This document shows positions 58,347 through 64,000 of a DNA stretch of 64,000 nt, one piece after another. The stretch comes from Haloferax sp. Q22 (GTDB lineage: Archaea > Halobacteriota > Halobacteria > Halobacteriales > Haloferacaceae). The position numbers and the translations under genes were made by a program. Each line of letters starts with the position of its first letter. The first letter of the stretch is position 1. The stretch lies in NCBI RefSeq assembly GCF_001482285.1, contig NZ_LOEP01000032.1, forward strand, positions 38,141 through 102,140. The letters are read 5' to 3'. The notes below the pieces were generated by a model. The model was given only the letters and a program-made list of their open reading frames with translations, searched no databases and was not told where the DNA came from.

Positions 58347-61024
58347 GGTTCACCCGCATCGCCATCCGGAACTTCAAACCCTACGAGGACGCCGAACTCG
58401 ACCTCCGAGACGGCGTCACGGTCATCCACGGCGTCAACGGTAGCGGAAAGTCGTCGCTCCTCGAAGCATGCTTCTTCGCGCTCTACGGCTCGAAGGCGCT
58501 CGCGGGGACGCTCGAAGACGTGGTGACCACGGGCGCGGACGACGCCGAAATCGCGCTCGAATTCGTCCACGACGGCGGCGAGTACCGCATCGACCGCCGG
58601 ATTCGCGTCTCCGGGGACCGCGCGACCACCGCCAAATGCGTCCTCGAAGGCCCCGAGGGAACCGTCGAGGGCGCGCGAGACGTTCGCCGGCACGTCGCGT
58701 CGCTCCTGCGGATGGACGCCGAGGCGTTCGTGAACTGCGCGTACGTCCAGCAGGGCGAGGTCAACAAGCTCATCAACGCGACGCCGAGCCAGCGCCAGGA
58801 CATGATAGACGACCTCCTCCAACTCGGAAAGCTCGAGACATACCGCGAGCGCGCCGGCAACGCCCGGCTTGGGGTCGAAGACGTGCTAACGAGCAAGCGG
58901 AGCGTCCTCGAAGATGTCGAGTCCCAAATCGAGGCCAAGGAGGACGCGGACCTCCACGCGACGCTCAACGCGCTCGAATCCGAACTCGACTCCCTCGACG
59001 AGGAGATTTCGAACTACGAGGGCCAGCGCGACAAGGCGAAGGCGGCGCTCGACGCCGCCGAGGCGACGCTCGACGAACACGCCGAAAACCGGGAACGGCT
59101 CGATGAGGTCGAGTCGGCAATCGAGGACTTGACCGCGAAAATCTCCGCAGACGAGACGAAGCGTGACGACCTCTCGGAGCGTATCCGCGAACTCGACGCC
59201 GCCATCGACGACCTCGAATCCGACATCGGCGACGCGCTCGACCGGGCCGACCTCGACGACGCGAGCGATGAGGCGATTGCCGGCGCACGGGAGGCGCTTT
59301 CGGAGCGCGAATCCGAACTGCGTGACGACCTCTCCGAGGCGCGAACGCGGGCGCAGGCGTTCGAGACACAGGCCGAGCGGCTCGCCGAGCGCGCCGACGA
59401 CCTCGAATCGCGCGCCGAGGAGAAACGCGAGGCCGCCGACGCCGACGCGGAGACCGCCGCCGACGCCGAGCGAGAACTCGAATCGTTCCGCGAGACGCGC
59501 ACGGAGCTTCGGTCGTCGCTCGACGACGCCGAAGCGCGGTTCGAAGACGCCCCCGTCGAACTCGGTGAGGCAGCCGACCTCCTCGAACAACGACGCGAGG
59601 CGCGGTCCGACGCCCGCGAGTCGCTCGCGGAGACGGAGACCGAACTGAAGAACGCGCGCGAGCGCCTCGCCGAGGCCGAGCGCCTCCGCGACGCGGGCAA
59701 GTGCCCCGAGTGCGGGCAGCCGGTCGAGGGCTCGCCCCACGTCGACGCCATCAGCGAGCGCGAGGCCGCCGTTGAATCGCTGGAAGCCGACCTCGACTCG
59801 CTCGAATCGGACGTCGAGTCGCGCTCGGCGGCCGTCGAGGCGGCCGAAGCACTGGTCGAAATCGAGAACCGCGCGGGCTCTCAGCGCGACAAACTCGACC
59901 TCGTCGAAGAACGTATCGCCGACCGCGAGGAGACCGTCGAGAGCCGCCGCGAGGCCGCCGAAGAAAAGCGCGAGGCGGCCGCGGAACTCGAAGCTGAGGC
60001 CGAGGAGAAACGCGAGGCCGCGACGACGCAGGCCGAGCGGGCCGAGGAGGTCGCGGAGACGGTCGAGTCGCTCGAAGCGGACCTCGAAGCACTCGACGAG
60101 CGGCGCGACCGACTCGACCGCGTCGAGTCGCTGGTCGACGCGCGAGCCGGAAAAATCGACGCGCGGGACCGGCTCCGCGAGAAGCGCGAGACGCTCGCCG
60201 AGGTGAACCGCGAGCGCCGCGAACACCTCAGCGAGCGCCGCGAGCGTCGCGACGAACTCCGCGAGACGGTCGACGAGGAGGCGGTCGAGGGAGCGAGACA
60301 GCGCAAGGAGAACGCCGCGGAGTACCTCGAACGGGTCGAAGACGAGGTGTTGCCCGAGCTGCGTGAGAAGCGCGACGAACTCCAGAGCCGCGTCGGCGGC
60401 GTCGAGGCCGAACTCGAACAGTTGGACGACCTCCGGGAGCGCCGTGAACATCTCTCCGAGCGCGTCGACGCCCTCGAATCGGTCCACGACGAGGTGTCGA
60501 CGCTCGAATCGACCTACGGCGACCTCCGGGCGGAGCTTCGCCAGCGGAACGTCGAGGTGCTCGAACGGATGCTCAACGAGACGTTCGACCTCGTCTACGC
60601 CAACGACGCCTACTCGCGCATCCGACTCGACGGCGAGTACGGCTTGACGGTGTTCCAGAAGGACGGCACCGCACTCGAACCCGAACAGCTCTCGGGCGGC
60701 GAGCGCGCGCTGTTCAACCTCAGCCTCCGGTGTGCCATCTACCGGCTCCTCGCCGAGGGTATCGACGGCGCGGCCCCGCTCCCCCCGCTCATCCTCGACG
60801 AACCGACGGTCTTCCTCGACGACGGCCACGTCTCGCGGTTGGTCGACCTCGTCGAGGACATGCAGAACCGCGGCGTCAAGCAGATTCTCATCGTCAGTCA
60901 CGACGACGAACTGGTCGGCGCGGCCGACGACCTCGTCCGCGTGGAGAAGAATCCGACGACGAACCGCTCGACGGTCGAGCGGACTGACGCGCCGACCGTC
61001 GAGAGCGTGCTCGCGGACGACTGA
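58343..61024 (+). CDS. rad50: Rad50 SMC-like ATPase
   Basis: 893 residues from GTG at 58343. Walker A in [12 protein letters not shown]-like [12 protein letters not shown], two long antiparallel coiled coils (residues ~170-440 and ~470-750), the zinc hook [10 protein letters not shown] at Cys454 (CxxC), and the C-terminal signature [14 protein letters not shown] followed by Walker [13 protein letters not shown] and the D-loop. Rad50 holds DNA ends and drives Mre11. Start overlaps mre11 by 4 nt with GGGTGAT upstream. Confidence 0.97.
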   Translation: MRFTRIAIRNFKPYEDAELDLRDGVTVIHGVNGSGKSSLLEACFFALYGSKALAGTLEDVVTTGADDAEIALEFVHDGGEYRIDRRIRVSGDRATTAKCVLEGPEGTVEGARDVRRHVASLLRMDAEAFVNCAYVQQGEVNKLINATPSQRQDMIDDLLQLGKLETYRERAGNARLGVEDVLTSKRSVLEDVESQIEAKEDADLHATLNALESELDSLDEEISNYEGQRDKAKAALDAAEATLDEHAENRERLDEVESAIEDLTAKISADETKRDDLSERIRELDAAIDDLESDIGDALDRADLDDASDEAIAGAREALSERESELRDDLSEARTRAQAFETQAERLAERADDLESRAEEKREAADADAETAADAERELESFRETRTELRSSLDDAEARFEDAPVELGEAADLLEQRREARSDARESLAETETELKNARERLAEAERLRDAGKCPECGQPVEGSPHVDAISEREAAVESLEADLDSLESDVESRSAAVEAAEALVEIENRAGSQRDKLDLVEERIADREETVESRREAAEEKREAAAELEAEAEEKREAATTQAERAEEVAETVESLEADLEALDERRDRLDRVESLVDARAGKIDARDRLREKRETLAEVNRERREHLSERRERRDELRETVDEEAVEGARQRKENAAEYLERVEDEVLPELREKRDELQSRVGGVEAELEQLDDLRERREHLSERVDALESVHDEVSTLESTYGDLRAELRQRNVEVLERMLNETFDLVYANDAYSRIRLDGEYGLTVFQKDGTALEPEQLSGGERALFNLSLRCAIYRLLAEGIDGAAPLPPLILDEPTVFLDDGHVSRLVDLVEDMQNRGVKQILIVSHDDELVGAADDLVRVEKNPTTNRSTVERTDAPTVESVLADD

Positions 61025-61048
61025 GGGCGGTCGTTCCTCTCTCGGCGC

Positions 61049-61477
61049 TTATTCGCCGGCTCGCAGCAGTGCAACCCCTTCTTTCGCGGCATCGGTCGCT
61101 TCGTAGCCGCGCTCCCCGTAGACCGTGGTCTCGGCGACGAGACCCGCGACCCGGAACTCGGTCAGGAGGCCATGAAGGTCGCTCTCGCAGAGGTCGTAGG
61201 CCCCGAGGAGGTCGACCACGGGGAGTGGCCCGCGGTCGACGAGGTCGACGAGCAAGCCCAGTCCGCGCTCGGTCGGGACCGCGACGAGTATCTTCCGGAC
61301 CGGCTCGGGGACGGCGCGCGCGGCGGTTTCGAGTGGGGACTCGCCGCTCACGGATTCGAGGTCGTCGTTCGGCAGGTACTGCTCCTCGCCGGTCTTCGGG
61401 TCGCGGACGCGGCTGGCGTCGCTCGACTGCTTGACGAGGAGGTACGTCCGGCCGTCTGGCCCGCGGACGGTTCGCAT
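61049..61477 (-). CDS. Haloarchaeal winged-helix-like protein (probable DUF7346)
   Basis: 142 residues. An N-terminal segment of beta-rich character (RTVRGPDGRTYLLVKQSSDA, VRDPKTGEEQYLPNDDL), then helices including RKILVAVPTERGLGLLVDLV and LLGAYDLCESDLHGLLTEFR, and a wing-like end (VYGERGYEATDAAKEGV). This resembles a winged-helix fold. It converges on rad50 with ~25 bp between the stops. Function unknown. Confidence 0.75.
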   Translation of the reverse strand: MRTVRGPDGRTYLLVKQSSDASRVRDPKTGEEQYLPNDDLESVSGESPLETAARAVPEPVRKILVAVPTERGLGLLVDLVDRGPLPVVDLLGAYDLCESDLHGLLTEFRVAGLVAETTVYGERGYEATDAAKEGVALLRAGE

Positions 61478-61504
61478 ACGTCTCGGCGAAGGGCGCGGCG
61501 ACTG

Positions 61505-62089
61505 TTAGCGGTTGCGCTCGGGAGCGTCTTCGTCGGTGTCGCTTACGTCACCGGCGTCCGCATCATCCTCGTCGTCTGTGCCGTCCTCCTCGTCCCGCCA
61601 CTCCCCCCGCTTGAACTCTCGGTAGATGGAGTAGACGCGGACGAGCACGACCGTGCCGAACAGAAACAGGCCGCCGCCGAGGAGCGTGTCGCCGCGGAAG
61701 TAGACGAGCATCGGACCCACCGTGAGTCCCGCGAGGCCGACGTTCGCGAGCACGACGCTCGCCCAGAACAGCCGGGCGACCTCGGGATTCACGTCGGGGG
61801 AGAACTCCGGTGCGTCGCCCCCCTCGTCACCCGCGCTGTCCCCACCGTCGTCGGCGTCTTCGCCGGGGATGCGAACGCGGGGAATCGTCGGGAGTTCCTT
61901 CTCGGGATTCCCCCAGCGGGCTTCCGGGTCGCCCCAGCGGGCTTCCGGGTCTCCCCAGCGGGCCTCGGGGTCGCCCCACCGTTTTTCGGGGTCGATCTTC
62001 GAGGCCATGTCCGACGAGGGACGCTCCGCGTCGTCGTCCCCGTCGGCCGCGTCGGCGGATGTTCCCTCGCGTCGCTCGTCGTCCGTCAC
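61505..62089 (-). CDS. Membrane protein with RWGDPEA heptapeptide repeats (probable DUF7322)
   Basis: 194 residues. After an acidic N-terminus comes a run of four near-identical heptads (RWGDPEA, last RWGNPEK, ~residues 37-64), then a proline-rich linker and two transmembrane helices (ARLFWASVVLANVGLAGL, LGGGLFLFGTVVLVRVYS) and an acidic tail. The repeat encodes Trp/Arg/Pro at fixed spacing, so it could bind a protein or a ligand. Function unknown; 28 bp upstream of the 61049-61477 gene on the same strand. Confidence 0.75.
   Translation of the reverse strand: MTDDERREGTSADAADGDDDAERPSSDMASKIDPEKRWGDPEARWGDPEARWGDPEARWGNPEKELPTIPRVRIPGEDADDGGDSAGDEGGDAPEFSPDVNPEVARLFWASVVLANVGLAGLTVGPMLVYFRGDTLLGGGLFLFGTVVLVRVYSIYREFKRGEWRDEEDGTDDEDDADAGDVSDTDEDAPERNR
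61905..61983 (-). repeat. 21-bp tandem repeats encoding RWGDPEA
   Basis: Four units of about 21 bp, e.g. CGCTGGGGCGACCCGGAAGC with small synonymous changes, in-frame within the 61505-62089 gene. Copy number is likely to vary between strains. Confidence 0.85.
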
Positions 62090-62137
62090 GCTCGCGTCGA
62101 GACGCCGTGCCGAGAAAAAGTGTCCGTTTCGGCCGAG

Positions 62138-62323
62138 TCAGGCGCAGTCGTCGAGGCGCATCGACCGCGATGCCTCGACCCACGCGAGTGGGTTCTCCGC
62201 GTCATAGAACACCACGCCACCGTCGATATCGTAGGATTCGACCGTCTCGGCTCCCGTCGGACCAGCCGGTCCGTCGCCGTCGATCGTGCCATCCCACCGC
62301 TCCGGAGTTGCGTGGTCGGTCAT
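62138..62323 (-). CDS. Small acidic protein (probable DUF7331)
   Basis: 61 residues from ATG at 62323; a TTG start at 62335 is possible but leaves less leader. The sequence ATPERWDGTIDGDGPAGPTG, then SYDIDGGVVFYDAENPLAW and WVEASRSMRLDDCA has no known motif, apart from a conserved W/Y-rich middle. Divergent from polB across ~105 bp that contain an operator-like palindrome. Confidence 0.7.
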   Translation of the reverse strand: MTDHATPERWDGTIDGDGPAGPTGAETVESYDIDGGVVFYDAENPLAWVEASRSMRLDDCA

Positions 62324-62326
62324 ATC

Positions 62327-62347
62327 GTGTGACAAGGAATGTCACAC
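62327..62347. promoter_or_regulatory. Perfect 8-bp inverted repeat at the DUF7331 start
   Basis: Arms GTGTGACA and TGTCACAC flank a 5-bp spacer. A TATA-like sequence (ACATATATCC on the minus strand, 62351-62360) lies just beyond it, so the palindrome covers the transcription start of the small gene and is ~80 bp before the polB ATG. Its symmetry is unlikely by chance. Confidence 0.65.
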
Positions 62348-62428
62348 ACGGATATATGTCTTTCCGTGGTTCGGGGTGCGGTTCGTGGAAACGCCGGGGT
62401 TTTTAGCCGCGCCATCGAAGCGACTGGC

Positions 62429-64000
62429 ATGACGCAGACGGGTCTGACCGACTTCGGGGGGAACGACGCTGACGGCGCGGGCGACGCGCGGCCTGACGAG
62501 GAGGCCGCCATCGTCGCCGGCGACGCCGGCCAGCACGTCTCCGACGTCATCGACACGGACGAGGTGCGGTTTCCCGACCCGGACGGGACGGTCGAACTGG
62601 CCGTCACACAGGTCGACTACACCATCGAGGGCGCGGGCCGAGACGAGTACCCCGTGATTCACATCTTCGGTCGGACAGCGGACGACGAGACCGAACACGT
62701 CCGCGTGCTCGGGTTCCGGCCGTACTTCTACGCACCCACCGCCAGCCTCGACGACGACGCGCTCGACAAGGACGTTATCACCGGCACCGACGACGGCTAC
62801 GAGAGTATCCGCGGCGAGGAACTGACGAAGATTTTCGGTCGCACTCCCCGCGACGTCGGCCAGATTCGCGACGAGTTCGACCACTACGAGGCGGACATCC
62901 TCTTTCCGAACCGCCTGCTCATCGACAAGGACATCAAGAGCGGCGTCCGCGTCCCCGAGCGCCGCCTCGACGATGGGACGATTCAGATTCCCCATCAGGA
63001 GGTCACGCCCGCGGAGGTCGACGCGAACCTCCGGGTGAACACCTTCGACATCGAGGTCAACGACCGGAACGGCTTCCCCGAAGATGGCGAAGAGCCGATT
63101 ATCTGCCTCACCAGCCACGACTCCTATCGCGACGAGTACGTCGTCTGGCACGCCGTCGCCGAGGAGGGTCTCGGCAAGCGCCCCGACTCGTTGCCGAACT
63201 ACGAGTTCCTCGGGGAGGACGCGGACGTGGAGGTCAGGACGTTCGACGAGGAGGCAGAGATGCTCGACGCCTTCCTCTCGTACATCGAAGAGACCGACCC
63301 CGACATCCTCACCGGGTGGAACTTCGAGGACTTCGACGCGCCGTACTTCCTCGACCGGTTGGAGGAGGTCGACCCGACGACCGACCTGAACCTCGACTAC
63401 AACCGCATGTCGCGGCTCGGCGAGGTCTGGCGCGGCGGCTGGGGCGGCCCGGACATCAAGGGTCGCGTCGTCTTCGACCTGCTGTACGCCTACAAGCGCA
63501 CTCAGTTCACTGAACTCGAATCCTACCGCCTCGACGCGGTCGGCGAACTCGAACTCGACGCGGGCAAGGAGCGCTACTCGGGCGACATCGGCGACCTCTG
63601 GGAGGAAGACCCCGAGCGCCTGCTCGAATACAACCTCCGCGACGTGGAGTTGTGCGTCGAAATCGACCGGAAACAGGACATCATCGCCTTCTGGGACGAG
63701 GTGCGGACGTTCGTCGGCTGTAAGCTCGAAGACGCGCCGACGCCCGGCGACACCGTCGACATCTACGTGCTCCACAAGGTCCACGGCGAGTTCGCGCTCC
63801 CCTCGAAGGGGAAACAGGAGTCGGAGGACTACGAGGGCGGGGCCGTCTTCGACCCCATCACCGGCGTCAAGGAGAACGTCACGGTGCTCGACCTGAAGTC
63901 GCTGTACCCGATGTGCATGGTGACCATCAACGCGTCGCCCGAGACGAAAGTCGACCCCGAGGAGTACGACGGGGAGATGTTCCACGCGCCCAACGGGACG
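62429..64000 (+). CDS. polB: Family B DNA polymerase, N-terminal 524 residues (cut by window end)
   Basis: No stop in view. The N-terminal domain is followed by the 3'-5' exonuclease with Exo I NTFDIEVNDRNGF, Exo II LTGWNFEDFDAPYFLDRL and Exo III EYNLRDVELCVEID, then the polymerase palm begins with motif A VLDLKSLYPMCMVTINASPE. This is the main replicative/repair PolB of euryarchaea. The ATG at 62429 follows a TTTTTAG box ~30 bp upstream, as for leaderless genes. Inteins are common in halobacterial polB genes, but motif A here is not interrupted; later insertion sites are outside the window. Confidence 0.95.
   Translation, partial: MTQTGLTDFGGNDADGAGDARPDEEAAIVAGDAGQHVSDVIDTDEVRFPDPDGTVELAVTQVDYTIEGAGRDEYPVIHIFGRTADDETEHVRVLGFRPYFYAPTASLDDDALDKDVITGTDDGYESIRGEELTKIFGRTPRDVGQIRDEFDHYEADILFPNRLLIDKDIKSGVRVPERRLDDGTIQIPHQEVTPAEVDANLRVNTFDIEVNDRNGFPEDGEEPIICLTSHDSYRDEYVVWHAVAEEGLGKRPDSLPNYEFLGEDADVEVRTFDEEAEMLDAFLSYIEETDPDILTGWNFEDFDAPYFLDRLEEVDPTTDLNLDYNRMSRLGEVWRGGWGGPDIKGRVVFDLLYAYKRTQFTELESYRLDAVGELELDAGKERYSGDIGDLWEEDPERLLEYNLRDVELCVEIDRKQDIIAFWDEVRTFVGCKLEDAPTPGDTVDIYVLHKVHGEFALPSKGKQESEDYEGGAVFDPITGVKENVTVLDLKSLYPMCMVTINASPETKVDPEEYDGEMFHAPNGT

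Noticed and set aside
1-64000. CRISPR arrays, tRNA and rRNA genes
   Set aside because: No regularly spaced direct repeats with unique spacers, no TTCGAATC-type T-arm with matching acceptor stem, and no rRNA-like conserved stretches were found on reading both strands.
63880-64000. Intein at the polB motif A
   Set aside because: Motif A (DLKSLYP) is continuous and followed by normal polymerase sequence to the window end.

Overview
The window is chromosomal DNA of a haloarchaeon, almost certainly Haloferax and close to H. volcanii. The evidence is the high GC content, the acidic proteomes, many promoters whose TATA box lies about 30 bp before the start codon (leaderless transcripts), and Tat signals. 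Gene content and order also match what I recall of the H. volcanii zim-tfb-aglD-pyk-ppsA-sirR-egsA-petBD-panA-mre11-rad50-polB region. The aglD product keeps the Asp110/Asp112 numbering published for H. volcanii AglD. No tRNA, rRNA or CRISPR array was seen.

Layout. 1-1041: 3' part of an IS200/IS605-type TnpB gene with its right end and probable omega-RNA. 1039-4909: a zinc-ribbon membrane protein, an orphan CTAG-type DNA methylase (zim), transcription factor TFB and a BtuF-like protein. 4930-10951: an ITPase-like phosphatase, aglD (S-layer N-glycosylation), two HTH-type proteins, and an SPFH/NfeD membrane-protease pair. 11054-17031: surface and membrane proteins and pyruvate kinase, followed by two tandem small paralogs. 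17161-24188: metS, a VTT-family protein, mfnA and ppsA. 24306-33880: a J-protein, regulators, a phosphoesterase, an FAD oxidoreductase, a threonine-synthase-like protein without its PLP lysine, a DtxR regulator coupled to a Mn exporter, LysE, a Tat-exported hydrolase and egsA (archaeal lipid glycerophosphate backbone).

33972-46553: a DUF420 protein, a GT4 glycosyltransferase, a halocyanin, an M42 peptidase, a GIY-YIG-like protein, an S9 peptidase, the methylmalonyl-CoA mutase B12 subunit with its MeaB chaperone, a thiolase with its OB-fold partner and an M28 peptidase. 46657-53061: a degenerate NAD-kinase-like protein behind a tiny upstream ORF, then a cytochrome b (petB/petD) operon that carries a halocyanin and several haloarchaeal membrane proteins but no Rieske gene. 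53066-64000: endonuclease III, PAN ATPase, a winged-helix regulator, a three-gene mre11-rad50 operon, small hypothetical genes and the 5' 1.57 kb of family B DNA polymerase.

The most interesting signals are: two copies of a palindromic ~50-bp element inserted in frame inside metS; TrmB-type operators (ACT-N7-GAGTA) upstream of both pyk and ppsA; a perfect interrupted palindrome between a small gene and polB; other promoter palindromes; two short ORFs overlapping downstream starts by 4 nt; pseudo-enzyme paralogs of ThrC and NAD kinase; and a bc-type operon in which halocyanin occupies the place of a Rieske protein.
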